DNA of 51,709 bases from Bacteroidales bacterium (GTDB lineage Bacteria > Bacteroidota > Bacteroidia > Bacteroidales > Muribaculaceae), in assembly GCA_004555955.1 (NCBI GenBank), contig SFJG01000006.1, positions 1 to 51,709 on the forward strand, given 5' to 3'. This document shows positions 33,469-42,608 of this stretch, piece after piece (position 1 is the stretch's first letter; every line of letters starts with the position of its first letter). The notes beneath the pieces were generated by a model that searched no databases, was not told the DNA's origin, and saw nothing but the letters and a program-made list of their open reading frames with translations. The position numbers were made by a program, and so were the translations under genes.

Positions 33469-34434
33469 ATGGCATTATTTTTAGATATACTTTTCCTTTT
33501 GGGCGGAATGGCTTTGATTTTGCTTGGCGCAAACGGATTGACCGACGGTTCGTCGTCGGTGGCTAAGCGTTTCGGCATTTCCGACCTGGTCATCGGTCTT
33601 ACGATAGTGGCATTCGGCACGTCGGCGCCGGAGCTGATGGTAAGCCTTGTTTCATCGATAAAGGGCTGTGCGCAGTTGGCTATCGGCAACGTTGTCGGCA
33701 GCAATATCTTCAACATTTTGATGATAGTCGGACTTACCGCTGTCGTTATGCCGATAAAGGTGCAGAAAAACACCATAACCAACGAGATTCCACTTGTGCT
33801 GCTATCGTCGTTAGCATTAGTGGCATGTGCCTCCGACATCGTTCTCGACGGCGGAGTCGGCAACGTAATCGGTCGCGGCGACGGCATTTTGTTGCTTCTT
33901 TTCTTCACTATCTTTATGCGTTACACTTTCTCGATTGCCAAGAGTAGCGGAGAAGAGTCGGGCGAGCAGATTAAGTTGATGCCGATTTGGAAGTCGCTGC
34001 TGTTTATTGTGTTAGGACTTGCGGGGCTGATTGTCGGCGGACAGTTGTTTGTCGACGGAGCAAGCGGAATCGCGCGTTCGTTAGGCGTCAGCGAGTCGGT
34101 CATCGGACTTACGTTGGTTGCCGGAGGAACGTCGTTGCCCGAGTTGGCTACATCGGTAGTTGCGGCTGTGAAGAAAAAGCCAGGAATAGCCATCGGCAAC
34201 GTAATCGGCAGCAACTTGTTTAACATCTTCCTTGTGCTCGGAGCGAGTGCAACTGTCAGTCCTCTGCCGTTGGGCAACATTGGCATAAGTGATATGCTGA
34301 TGCTCGTCGTGTCGTCCGTTCTATTCTGGGCGGCGGGTTGGTTCTTCAAGGATAAGACCATTACCCGCATAGAGGGCGCAATTATGGTTGCCCTTTATGT
34401 CGGTTATATTTGGTGGTTGATTAGTGGATGTTAG
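33469..34434 (+). CDS. Calcium/sodium antiporter (CaCA family, YrbG type)
   Basis: This 321-residue inner-membrane protein has the two inverted alpha repeats of the CaCA family, which exchange Ca2+ for Na+ (or H+). Repeat 1 has GTSAPELMVSL and GNVVGSNIFNILM, repeat 2 has GTSLPELATSV and GNVIGSNLFNIFL. About ten membrane segments are expected. It converges on sufS with 15 bp between the stop codons. Confidence 0.94.
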   Translation: MALFLDILFLLGGMALILLGANGLTDGSSSVAKRFGISDLVIGLTIVAFGTSAPELMVSLVSSIKGCAQLAIGNVVGSNIFNILMIVGLTAVVMPIKVQKNTITNEIPLVLLSSLALVACASDIVLDGGVGNVIGRGDGILLLLFFTIFMRYTFSIAKSSGEESGEQIKLMPIWKSLLFIVLGLAGLIVGGQLFVDGASGIARSLGVSESVIGLTLVAGGTSLPELATSVVAAVKKKPGIAIGNVIGSNLFNIFLVLGASATVSPLPLGNIGISDMLMLVVSSVLFWAAGWFFKDKTITRIEGAIMVALYVGYIWWLISGC

Positions 34435-34449
34435 TTTAAAGAACGCGCT

Positions 34450-35664
34450 CTAAGCGAGTAGGGCTGATGCTTTTTTTACGGCGTCGACGAAGGTGTCGAT
34501 TTCTTCCGGCGTGTTGTAGACGCCGAACGATGCTCTGACCGTACCTTCGATGCCGAGGGTGTGCATAAGCGGCTCTGCGCAATGGTGACCCGTTCTGACG
34601 GCAACGCCTTGTTTGTCGAGGAGCATACCCATATCGTAGTGGTGAATGTTTCCGACAAGGAACGAGATTACTCCGCTTTTATGGTCGGCTGTGCCGAAAA
34701 TGCGCATTCCGGGGATTTCCATAAGACGGCGTGTAGCGTAGTCGAGGAGTTGTTGTTCGTGAGCGGCAATGTTGTCTATGCCGAGTCGGTCGATGTAGTC
34801 GATAGCCTCAGCGAATGCGGCAATGCCGACAAAGTCGGGTGTTCCGGCTTCGAACTTATAGGGCAGGGCGGCAAAGGTCGTTTTCTCGAACGAGACGTTG
34901 CCAATCATCTCGCCGCCGCCTTGATAAGGCGACATACGCTCGAGAAACTCTTTCTTGGCATACAGCACACCTACGCCGGTGGGGCCATACATTTTGTGCG
35001 CCGACAAAACGTAGAAGTCGGCGTCGAGGTCTTTGACGTCGACGCGGATGTGCGGAGCCGCTTGAGCGCCGTCGACGAGGACGGGCACGCCGTGTCGGCG
35101 GGCTATTTCAATCATTTGTTTCACCGGGTTGACGGTACCGAGAACGTTCGACACGTGGCAGAAAGCGACGAGTCGGGTGTTTTCGGTAAACATATTTTCG
35201 TAGATGTCTTGGCGGAGTTCGCCTTTTTCGTTGATAGGCACGACATTGATGCGAATGCGCTTACGTTGCTGTAGCAGTTGCCATGGAACGATGTTGGAAT
35301 GGTGTTCCATAGCGGTAAGAATAATTTCGTCGCCGTTGCAGAGCTTTTCGCCGTAGGACGAAGCCACGAGGTTGATTGCTTCTGTTGTGCCGCGAGTGAA
35401 GATGATTTCTTCAGTTGAGTCGGCATTGAGGAAGCGTCGCACCTTCTCGCGGGTGTTTTCCATACAGTCGGTAGCTTCTTGCGACAGTTGGTGAACGCCA
35501 CGATGAACGTTGGCTTTCTTGGTGTGATACATGTCGCAAATCTTGTCGACAACGCACTGCGGCGTTTGCGAAGTGGCGGCAGTGTCGAGGTAGACAAGTT
35601 GGCGGTCGAAAATCTTCCGAGCAAGTATGGGATATTCAGAGCGTATTTTGTTGATGTCGAGCAT
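34450..35664 (-). CDS. sufS: Cysteine desulfurase SufS
   Basis: This 404-residue PLP enzyme takes sulfur from cysteine for Fe-S cluster assembly. The PLP lysine is in LSAHKMYGPTGVG and the persulfide cysteine in RTGHHCAEP. LDTAATSQTP and TRGTTEAINLV are the N-terminal landmarks. I use ATG 35664 (MLDINKIRSEYP); a longer frame to 35796 would run into sufD and adds 44 residues foreign to the family. It is the last gene of the suf cluster, 22 bp after sufD. No sufE or sufU is visible. Confidence 0.96.
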   Translation of the reverse strand: MLDINKIRSEYPILARKIFDRQLVYLDTAATSQTPQCVVDKICDMYHTKKANVHRGVHQLSQEATDCMENTREKVRRFLNADSTEEIIFTRGTTEAINLVASSYGEKLCNGDEIILTAMEHHSNIVPWQLLQQRKRIRINVVPINEKGELRQDIYENMFTENTRLVAFCHVSNVLGTVNPVKQMIEIARRHGVPVLVDGAQAAPHIRVDVKDLDADFYVLSAHKMYGPTGVGVLYAKKEFLERMSPYQGGGEMIGNVSFEKTTFAALPYKFEAGTPDFVGIAAFAEAIDYIDRLGIDNIAAHEQQLLDYATRRLMEIPGMRIFGTADHKSGVISFLVGNIHHYDMGMLLDKQGVAVRTGHHCAEPLMHTLGIEGTVRASFGVYNTPEEIDTFVDAVKKASALLA

Positions 35665-35686
35665 TTGTGTGGCTTTAGTTTGTGTT

Positions 35687-37033
35687 CTATTGATTTTGTC
35701 GGCATGAAGCGCATGACGACGCTTGATTGCAGCCGAATCGGCTTTCGACGAGGTGTCGCAGGCGGTCTTTGAGCGACTCCATACGCACTCCTGCAATCAC
35801 GTCGTTCATAAACGCTTGCATAAGCATAATGCGTGCTTCGTGTTCGGGCACGCCACGCGAGCGCATATAGAACAGTGCGTTTTTGTCGATTTGACCGATT
35901 GTGGAGCCGTGCGAGCACTTCACGTCGTCGCAATCGATAATGAGTTGCGGCTTGGAGTGCATCTTCGCCGACGGTGATGCGCAGATGTTTTTGTTGCTTT
36001 GGTAAGCCACTGTTTTTTCTGCGCCGGGCGCCACTCGAATTAGACCGGAGAAAGCGCCGATGGCATTGTCGTCGAGCACGTATTTAAAGAGTTCGTCGGT
36101 CTTGCTGCGCTTTCCGATGTGGTTAACGACGGTATGGTTATCGATGTGTCGATTGTTGTCGGCAATAGCCATGCCGAGCAGATGGAGTTCGGCGTCGTTG
36201 CCGTTGAGGTCCACTTTGTAGTTGTTGCGCGTCAGTCCGTTGCGAAGCGTGATGCCATCGAGCATTACGTTGGAGTTATCGTCTTGGTTGACGTAGACCG
36301 TCGAAACACGGCGGGTGGTTGTCGACGAATCTTCGATGTCGTAATAGTCGAACGTAGCGCCGTTGTCGGCAAAGATTTCCACTACTTGGCTTGCCAAGTA
36401 GTCGACGTCTTTGTTTTGAGTATGGTCGCAGACGAGCAATTGAGCCTGAGCACCGCGTTCGAGCACGATTAGCATACGGCGAACAGCCATCAGCGGCGAT
36501 GCGCTGTTGAGGATGTTGACGAGTTGTATGGGCTTGCTGAGGCGCACGTTCTCGGGCACGTAGACAAATAAACCGTCTTGCGTCAACAGCGTGTTGAGTG
36601 CGGTTGCCGGGTCGTTGATGTCGGCAATGCTTCCGTAGCGTGCTTCGACGATTTCGCGGTGGGTCGTAGCCGCTTGTTTGAGCGATGAGATTACGACACC
36701 TTCGGGTATGCTTTGATAAGCCTTGTCGGAGGCGAAAAACACATCGTTAGCCAGGAAGAACAGGCATGTGCTCATGTTGGGCACTTCGCAGCGAAACGCG
36801 TCGGCGGGATTTGCTCCGAGATTGATTCGGTTTATGTTTATGCCATAGTCGTCGGCAAAGAGCGCTTCGAGGTCGGTAGCCTCGTAGTCTTCGTCGCCTT
36901 TGACGGGCAATTTTGCGCCCGCGAGAGCTTGTGCGGCAACGGGTCGCAGGCGGTTAAGCGCCGGGGCGGAGTTGTTGTCGATGGTGTCGCGGTGTGCGTT
37001 ATATAATTGTATATATTGGTCTAAAGCAGCCAT
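35687..37033 (-). CDS. sufD: Fe-S cluster assembly protein SufD
   Basis: This 448-residue subunit of the SufBCD scaffold complex has a C-terminal beta-helix core. The family segments RRVSTVYVNQDDNSNV, SGLIRVAPGAEKTVAYQSNKN, CDDVKCSHGSTIGQID and the final DRLRHLVES are present. The histidine in KCSHGST matches the conserved SufD histidine thought to help cluster assembly. The unusual tail ends in CNQASSCASCRQNQ, three cysteines beyond the family core. It follows sufC by 6 bp. Confidence 0.95.
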   Translation of the reverse strand: MAALDQYIQLYNAHRDTIDNNSAPALNRLRPVAAQALAGAKLPVKGDEDYEATDLEALFADDYGININRINLGANPADAFRCEVPNMSTCLFFLANDVFFASDKAYQSIPEGVVISSLKQAATTHREIVEARYGSIADINDPATALNTLLTQDGLFVYVPENVRLSKPIQLVNILNSASPLMAVRRMLIVLERGAQAQLLVCDHTQNKDVDYLASQVVEIFADNGATFDYYDIEDSSTTTRRVSTVYVNQDDNSNVMLDGITLRNGLTRNNYKVDLNGNDAELHLLGMAIADNNRHIDNHTVVNHIGKRSKTDELFKYVLDDNAIGAFSGLIRVAPGAEKTVAYQSNKNICASPSAKMHSKPQLIIDCDDVKCSHGSTIGQIDKNALFYMRSRGVPEHEARIMLMQAFMNDVIAGVRMESLKDRLRHLVESRFGCNQASSCASCRQNQ

Positions 37034-37039
37034 AATATC

Positions 37040-37795
37040 TTATTTGTTGTCTACTTCTTCCTTAATCCAGTCGTAGCCTTTTTCTTCGAGTTCGAGGGCG
37101 AGTTCGGGACCTGCGGTTTTAACGATTCTACCTTTGTAGAGCACATGTACGATGTCGGGCTTGATGTAGTCGAGCAGGCGTTGGTAGTGGGTGATTACGA
37201 TGGTGGCGTTGTTTGCCGTTTTCAGTTTGTTGACGCCTTCAGCCACGATGCGGAGAGCGTCGATGTCGAGACCGGAGTCGGTTTCGTCGAGGATGCTCAG
37301 ACGAGGCTCGAGAACAGCCATTTGGAAGATTTCGTTACGCTTTTTCTCACCGCCGGAGAATCCTTCGTTGACCGAGCGCGAAGCGAGTTTGTTGTCGAGT
37401 TGGACGATGGCACGTTTCTCGCGCATGAGTTTCAAGAAGTCGCTTGCCGATAGCGGCTCAAGGTTGAAATACTTGCGCTTGGCATTAAGAGCAGCGCGCA
37501 TAAAGTTGACCATCGACACGCCGGGGATTTCCACCGGATATTGAAAACTCAGGAACAGCCCTTCATGAGAGCGTTCTTCGGGCGAAAGCGCCAGCAGGTC
37601 TTTGCCGTAGAAAGTAGCAGAGCCTTCGGTGACAGTGTAAGCCGGGTGTCCGGTGAGCACGGCGGAGAGTGTCGACTTGCCGGAGCCGTTCGGACCCATG
37701 ATGGCGTGCACTTCGCCCGGGCGCACTGTCAAGTTGATGCCTTTTAGTATCTCTTTTCCGCTGATTTCAGCGTGTAAATTCTTTATTTCGAGCAT
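37040..37795 (-). CDS. sufC: Fe-S cluster assembly ATPase SufC
   Basis: This 251-residue ABC-type ATPase drives conformational change in the SufBCD scaffold. Walker A is GPNGSGKST, the signature is FSGGEKKRNEIFQMA, and the Walker B and following residues read LSILDETDSGLD. It lacks a membrane partner, as expected for SufC, and lies between sufB and sufD in the usual order. Confidence 0.97.
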   Translation of the reverse strand: MLEIKNLHAEISGKEILKGINLTVRPGEVHAIMGPNGSGKSTLSAVLTGHPAYTVTEGSATFYGKDLLALSPEERSHEGLFLSFQYPVEIPGVSMVNFMRAALNAKRKYFNLEPLSASDFLKLMREKRAIVQLDNKLASRSVNEGFSGGEKKRNEIFQMAVLEPRLSILDETDSGLDIDALRIVAEGVNKLKTANNATIVITHYQRLLDYIKPDIVHVLYKGRIVKTAGPELALELEEKGYDWIKEEVDNK

Positions 37796-37828
37796 TTTAG
37801 TGATAATTTTCTTCGTTTGTTAAGTTAA

Positions 37829-39292
37829 CTAACCCACTGAGCCTTCAAGCGAAATTTGCAGCAGTTTTTGCGCCTCTACGGCAAATTCCATAGGCAACTT
37901 GTTCATAACTTCCTTCGCATAACCGTTAACAATGAGACCGATTGCGTCTTCGGTGGCAATTCCGCGTTGGTTGCAGTAGAACAATTGGTCTTCGTTGATT
38001 TTCGAGGTAGTAGCTTCGTGTTCGACCACCGACGAATCGTTTTGCACGTCGATGTAAGGGAATGTGTGCGCGCCGCACGTGTCGCTGAGCAACAGGCTGT
38101 CGCATTGCGTGTAGTTGCGGCAATTTGTGGCGTCTTTGGCAATTTTTACCAAGCCTCGGTAACTGTTTTGGCTACGTCCTGCGGAGATGCCTTTCGACAC
38201 GATAGTGCTGGTTGTATTTTTCCCGATGTGAATCATTTTTGTACCCGTGTCGGCTTGTTGGAAATTGTTAGTCACGGCAACGCTGTAGAATTCGCCGACG
38301 GAATTATCGCCGCGAAGGATGCAGCTTGGGTATTTCCATGTGATTGCCGAACCGGTTTCGACTTGCGTCCAGGAGAGTTTCGAGCGGTCGCCGCGGCAAA
38401 GTCCTCGCTTGGTCACGAAGTTGTAGATGCCGCCTCGACCTTCGCTGTCGCCGGGATACCAGTTCTGTACGGTGGAGTATTTCACCTCGGCGCGGTCTTC
38501 GACAATGATTTCGACGATAGCGGCGTGCAATTGGTTTTCGTCGCGCATCGGCGCCGTGCAGCCTTCGAGATAAGACACGTATGCGTCGTCGTCGGCAACA
38601 ATCAGCGTTCGCTCAAATTGCCCGGTTCCTGCAGCGTTGATTCGGAAATATGTCGACAATTCCATCGGGCAACGTACGCCTTTGGGAATGTAGACAAACG
38701 ACCCGTCGCTGAACACAGCCGAGTTGAGGGCTGCGAAAAAGTTGTCGCGATACGACACTACCGAGCCCAAATAACGTTTCACCAAGTCGGGGTAGTCTTT
38801 GACAGCTTCCGAAATCGAGCAAAAGATAACGCCGAGTTCAGCCAACTTGTCGCGGTAGGTGGTTTTGACCGACACGCTGTCCATCACGGCATCGACGGCA
38901 ACGCCGCTCAAGCGCATTTGCTCTTCGAGGGGAATGCCGAGGCGGTCGAACGTTTTGCGCAGTTGTGGGTCGACGTCGTCCATACTCCCCGGCTTCGCCT
39001 TTTGCCGAGGTGCCGCGTAGTAGCTGATTGCATCGTAGTCGATTTCCGGAATCTGAAGGTGTGCCCAGTCGGGCATTTTCATTGTCAGCCAATGGCGATA
39101 AGCCTTTAGGCGAAACTCGAGCAGCCACTCGGGTTCGCCCTTGACGGCTGAAATGTGGCGGACAACGTCCTCCGACAGTCCCACGGGAATCACGTCTGTT
39201 TCGATGTCGGTGACGAAGCCGTATTTGTAATCTCTGCCCGCTCCGTTGCCGGCGGCATCGGCAGGCTCGATTATGTCTTTGATTTCTTCCAT
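37829..39292 (-). CDS. sufB: Fe-S cluster assembly protein SufB
   Basis: This 487-residue core scaffold subunit accepts sulfur and builds the nascent cluster. Conserved blocks include GVIFCSISEAVKDYPDLVK, SDGSFVYIPKGVRCP, SYLEGCTAPMRDENQLHAA and NCRNYTQCDSLLLSDTCGAHTFPY, whose cysteines are candidates for sulfur transfer. I prefer ATG 39292 (MEEIKDIIEP) over the frame starting at 39319. It lies 45 bp after cvpA. Confidence 0.96.
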   Translation of the reverse strand: MEEIKDIIEPADAAGNGAGRDYKYGFVTDIETDVIPVGLSEDVVRHISAVKGEPEWLLEFRLKAYRHWLTMKMPDWAHLQIPEIDYDAISYYAAPRQKAKPGSMDDVDPQLRKTFDRLGIPLEEQMRLSGVAVDAVMDSVSVKTTYRDKLAELGVIFCSISEAVKDYPDLVKRYLGSVVSYRDNFFAALNSAVFSDGSFVYIPKGVRCPMELSTYFRINAAGTGQFERTLIVADDDAYVSYLEGCTAPMRDENQLHAAIVEIIVEDRAEVKYSTVQNWYPGDSEGRGGIYNFVTKRGLCRGDRSKLSWTQVETGSAITWKYPSCILRGDNSVGEFYSVAVTNNFQQADTGTKMIHIGKNTTSTIVSKGISAGRSQNSYRGLVKIAKDATNCRNYTQCDSLLLSDTCGAHTFPYIDVQNDSSVVEHEATTSKINEDQLFYCNQRGIATEDAIGLIVNGYAKEVMNKLPMEFAVEAQKLLQISLEGSVG

Positions 39293-39337
39293 ATCTAAAT
39301 TATGTCGAAAGGATAACAAATCTATCGGTAAAAAGTT

Positions 39338-39835
39338 TTACCCTACAGAGTTGGGAATAATGTCGACGCCCCACGCCCACGGGGCGAAATTCATCACAAA
39401 GTCGAAAATCCGTCCGTCAAGCATGTGTGACGTGTGGAAGAGCGACAAGTCGGGAGCAAGTGCATAGAGCCCGTTGAGCACCACGCTGAGCAGCAACAGC
39501 CACTCCAAGGCGCCGAACACGGCTCCGCTCAAGCGGTCGAATCCTCCCAAGTTTAGCGACTTTAGCGATTCCTTAAGCAGCCAGGCTACCAATTTTATGC
39601 CGAAGAAAAAGACCAAAAATACGCAAATGTAGGCAATGATGGTTGCCACATATACTTCGGTGCTCTCATACATAGACATAATTGCTTCGGTAACAACACC
39701 ACCGAACATTCGGCAAGCCAAGATGCCTATAATCAGCCCGGCAAGGCTGCCAATACCTGTTGCGAGACCTTTACAGTATCCGATAACTGCTCCAACAACT
39801 ATAAGGGTAAGAATTAAAATATCAATCAATGCCAT
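39338..39835 (-). CDS. CvpA family membrane protein
   Basis: This 165-residue inner-membrane protein has four hydrophobic segments (about 5-20, 27-44, 62-85 and 105-122) and the CvpA signature GYCKGLATGIGSLAGLIIGI with GGFDRLSGAVFGALEW. CvpA relatives are linked to colicin V production and, in other bacteria, envelope stress; the exact job is unsettled. It leads the suf cluster here, an arrangement I regard as common in Bacteroidetes. Confidence 0.9.
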   Translation of the reverse strand: MALIDILILTLIVVGAVIGYCKGLATGIGSLAGLIIGILACRMFGGVVTEAIMSMYESTEVYVATIIAYICVFLVFFFGIKLVAWLLKESLKSLNLGGFDRLSGAVFGALEWLLLLSVVLNGLYALAPDLSLFHTSHMLDGRIFDFVMNFAPWAWGVDIIPNSVG

Positions 39836-40090
39836 ATATCAAAAAATTTCGCCGACGGCGCCGACTGAACCGAGTCGCCAACCGTCTGCGCTTTTCACGT
39901 TGCAAATTTACGATTTTATCTTGGATGGTGCAAGAGGTACTCCTGTGGCATTGATTATTAAAGATTAGAGATTATTAAAGGTTTTGTTCCACCCATCCGC
40001 TCATCCACCCATCCACCCTAAATTTTCCGTGCCAATACTTGCTATTTTTGAGTCGGTTTGGTAACTTTGCGTCAAAAAGCAATAGATTAT
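39836..40090. promoter_or_regulatory. Divergent promoters of cvpA-suf and yicC
   Basis: For the minus strand, CTTG (39934-39931), 20 bp, TAAATTTG (39910-39903) drives cvpA-sufBCDS with a leader of about 60 nt. For the plus strand, CTTG (40038-40041), 20 bp, TAACTTTG (40062-40069) drives yicC. Between them lie two copies of GATTATTAAAG-like sequence (about 39953-39981) and a CATCCACC-rich run; no Fe-S regulator site is evident. Confidence 0.6.
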
Positions 40091-40963
40091 ATGATACTTT
40101 CAATGACAGGTTTCGGCAGCTCGGTGGCTGAATGTGGCGAACTGAAGTTTACCGCCGAAATTAAATCTCTGAACAGTAAGCAATTGGATTTGTCTGTAAG
40201 GTTGCCACAGCAGTATCGCGAGGCGGAAATGGGATTGCGCGGCGACATTGCGCAACGTCTGGAGCGAGGCAAAGTGGAAGCGACCATAACTGTTGAGGCT
40301 AATGAGACTGCGGCAGCCGGTGTTGTCAACGTGGCAATGGCGCGCCGCTACAAAGAAATGATAGAAGAGATGTCGACCGAGTTGGGCGTTCCCGCTCCGA
40401 CCGATTGGTCGGCAACGCTGCTGCGAATGCCCGACGTGCTTAAGCCCGAAAATCGCGTTGTAGGCACCGACGAGGTTGACGCCTTGCGACGTGCTGTCGG
40501 CGGAGCGTTAGACGGTCTTGTCGAATTTCGCACGCAAGAAGGAGCCCGCTTGGAAAAATTCTTCGAAGAAAAAATTGAGGCTATTCAAGGCTTGCTTTTG
40601 GAAGTGCCGCAATATGAGGGCGAGCGCATTGAGCGCATACGCGGCCGTATCTTTGACGCGCTTGAAAAACTGCAAGGCGTAGACTACGACAAAAATCGGT
40701 TTGAGCAAGAGATGATTTTCTACATCGAAAAACTCGACATCACCGAAGAAAAGATACGCCTGCAAAACCATCTCGACTACTTCCTTAAGACAATGAAAGG
40801 CGCCCCGGGACAAGGAAAGAAATTGGGCTTTATCACCCAAGAAATGGGACGCGAAATCAACACTCTCGGCTCTAAAGCAAACCATGCCGAACTTCAGCGC
40901 ATAGTGGTGCGAATGAAGGACCATTTGGAGCAAATCAAGGAGCAGATACTTAACGTAATGTAG
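40091..40963 (+). CDS. YicC/YloC family endoribonuclease
   Basis: This protein of about 290 residues belongs to the YicC family, whose characterised member is an endoribonuclease involved in small-RNA decay. The N-terminus ILSMTGFGSSVAE and the C-terminal block LGFITQEMGREINTLGSKAN are family hallmarks. The start at 40091 follows the promoter at 40062-40069; a longer frame from 40058 starts before the promoter and is rejected. gmk starts 4 bp after its stop, a widespread pairing. Confidence 0.94.
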   Translation: MILSMTGFGSSVAECGELKFTAEIKSLNSKQLDLSVRLPQQYREAEMGLRGDIAQRLERGKVEATITVEANETAAAGVVNVAMARRYKEMIEEMSTELGVPAPTDWSATLLRMPDVLKPENRVVGTDEVDALRRAVGGALDGLVEFRTQEGARLEKFFEEKIEAIQGLLLEVPQYEGERIERIRGRIFDALEKLQGVDYDKNRFEQEMIFYIEKLDITEEKIRLQNHLDYFLKTMKGAPGQGKKLGFITQEMGREINTLGSKANHAELQRIVVRMKDHLEQIKEQILNVM

Positions 40964-40967
40964 CGCT

Positions 40968-41537
40968 ATGGCGACGGGAAAAATTATAATCGTATCGGCG
41001 CCGTCAGGCACGGGTAAATCGACGATAATCAAGCGAATAATCGGAGACAGCGATTTGAATTTGTCGTTCTCGGTGTCGGCAACGAGTCGTAGTCCGCGAA
41101 CCGGCGAGACAGACGGAGTTGACTATCATTTCTTGACCGAAGAAGAGTTTCGCGAAGGCATCAGCCGAGGCGATTTCGTCGAGTATGAAGAGGTCTATCC
41201 CGGACGTCTCTACGGCACGTTGAAGTCGGAAGTAAGTCGCGTGGTCGACAGCGGTCGCAACTTGATTCTGGACATCGACGTTTGTGGTGGATTGAATGTT
41301 AAACGGCTGTATCCAAACGCATTAGCGTTGTTTATTATGCCGCCGAGTGTGGCAACTTTGCGCACACGTTTGGAGCAACGCAACACCGATACCAAAGAGG
41401 CTATCGACGGCCGAGTGGCGAAGGCGGAATACGAAATGACGTTTGCCGACAGTTACGATTGTCGCGTTGTCAACGACGACTTGGAGAAAGCGGTAGAGCA
41501 GACGCGAGCCCTAATAAAAGAATACATAAGTCGATGA
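40968..41537 (+). CDS. gmk: Guanylate kinase
   Basis: This 189-residue enzyme phosphorylates GMP to GDP with ATP. The P-loop APSGTGKSTI lies at 11-20, followed by the GMP-binding TSRSPRTGETDGVDYHFL segment. Length is normal. Its stop overlaps the nadD start by 4 bp (ATGA), so the two are translationally coupled. Confidence 0.97.
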   Translation: MATGKIIIVSAPSGTGKSTIIKRIIGDSDLNLSFSVSATSRSPRTGETDGVDYHFLTEEEFREGISRGDFVEYEEVYPGRLYGTLKSEVSRVVDSGRNLILDIDVCGGLNVKRLYPNALALFIMPPSVATLRTRLEQRNTDTKEAIDGRVAKAEYEMTFADSYDCRVVNDDLEKAVEQTRALIKEYISR

Positions 41538-42097
41538 ACATAGGCATCTTTGGCGGCAGTTTCAATCCCATTCACGTTGGTCATTGCATTTTGGCTAACG
41601 TGCTAAGCCAAAGCGGTTTGGTCGACGAAGTGTGGCTGACTGTTTCGGCGCAGAATCCGCTGAAGAGTGCCGATGCATCGTTGGAACGGCATCGCCTGGA
41701 GATGGCTCGCAGAGCAGTCGAACAGTGCGAGCGCGTGAACGTATGCGACGTGGAAATGTCGATGCCCAAGCCTTCGTATACGATAGACACGCTCAATCGG
41801 CTATCGCAGATGTATCCCGAACATCGGTTTAGGCTGATAATCGGGGCAGACAATTGGCAAATCTTTGACCGATGGCGCGAGAGTCGCCGAATTGTGGAGC
41901 ATTACGGCGTAATCGTCTATCCCCGGCGCGGCTACGAGATGCCTTGCGGCGTCGAAGGCGTCACGGCGTTTGAGGCTCCGTTGATAGAGATATCGTCGAC
42001 GCAGATTCGCGAGAGCATAAGCCGTGGCGAAGATGTGCGTTTTATGGTGCCCGACAGTGTTTACGACTATATAAAGAAAAACAAACTATATGGATAA
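41534..42097 (+). CDS. nadD: Nicotinate-nucleotide adenylyltransferase
   Basis: This 187-residue enzyme joins nicotinate mononucleotide to AMP in NAD synthesis. GGSFNPIHVGH with the HxGH motif is at 7-17, and ISSTQIRESISRG is the C-terminal signature. I use ATG 41534, which overlaps the gmk stop; a longer frame from 41459 lies within gmk. Its end overlaps the DUF5063 gene by 8 bp. Confidence 0.96.
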   Translation: MNIGIFGGSFNPIHVGHCILANVLSQSGLVDEVWLTVSAQNPLKSADASLERHRLEMARRAVEQCERVNVCDVEMSMPKPSYTIDTLNRLSQMYPEHRFRLIIGADNWQIFDRWRESRRIVEHYGVIVYPRRGYEMPCGVEGVTAFEAPLIEISSTQIRESISRGEDVRFMVPDSVYDYIKKNKLYG

Positions 42098-42593
42098 ACT
42101 AAGCAACAATAGCATCTTGTTTTTAGGCTTGGCAAACGAGTATTGCAACGCTCTTGAAAGCGTGGAAACGGTCGACAAAGAGGAATTTATCGACCATATG
42201 CTCAAACTTTTGCCACGCATCTACATATCGGCAACCGACCTCGACTTGCCGGTCATTGAGGAGACATATGCCGACGGCGTGCTCGACGAAATCTACTACG
42301 ACAGCGTGCGTCGCAACCTGGAGATGCTTATGGGCGAAGACGACACCTTCCTCGAGGTGTTTGTCGAAGATATGAAGTTTAGCGACACGCCGATAGCGGC
42401 AAGCGTGTCGGAGTGTCTTGCCGACATTTTCCAATGTCTTTACGATTTGATTCATTCGGTGAAAGACATCCCGCAAGACCACATTGTCGACTATCTTGCC
42501 ATTTGCCGCGAGAGTTTCGACGCCTATTGGGGGCAGACGCTTTGCAATGTTTTGCGTGCTCTTCATTCAATCAAATATTCGGAAAAATATTAA
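42090..42593 (+). CDS. DUF5063 domain-containing protein
   Basis: This 167-residue acidic, helical protein resembles the Bacteroidetes family DUF5063, which has no known function. No signal peptide, membrane segment or catalytic motif is visible; conserved-looking stretches are FLGLANEYCNALE and LLPRIYISATDLDLP. It overlaps nadD by 8 bp and precedes the aminopeptidase gene by 15 bp, so it is probably expressed with them. Confidence 0.85.
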   Translation: MDKLSNNSILFLGLANEYCNALESVETVDKEEFIDHMLKLLPRIYISATDLDLPVIEETYADGVLDEIYYDSVRRNLEMLMGEDDTFLEVFVEDMKFSDTPIAASVSECLADIFQCLYDLIHSVKDIPQDHIVDYLAICRESFDAYWGQTLCNVLRALHSIKYSEKY

Positions 42594-42608
42594 AAACAGG
42601 CTCTAAAT

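Noticed and set aside
37856..39109. 417-codon plus-strand frame across sufB
   Set aside because: sufB is unmistakable on the other strand; the frame is a codon-usage shadow.
39953..40020. Short direct repeats (GATTATTAAAG, CATCCACC) between cvpA and yicC
   Set aside because: Too short and too few for a CRISPR array or a mobile-element end; probably simple low-complexity spacer.
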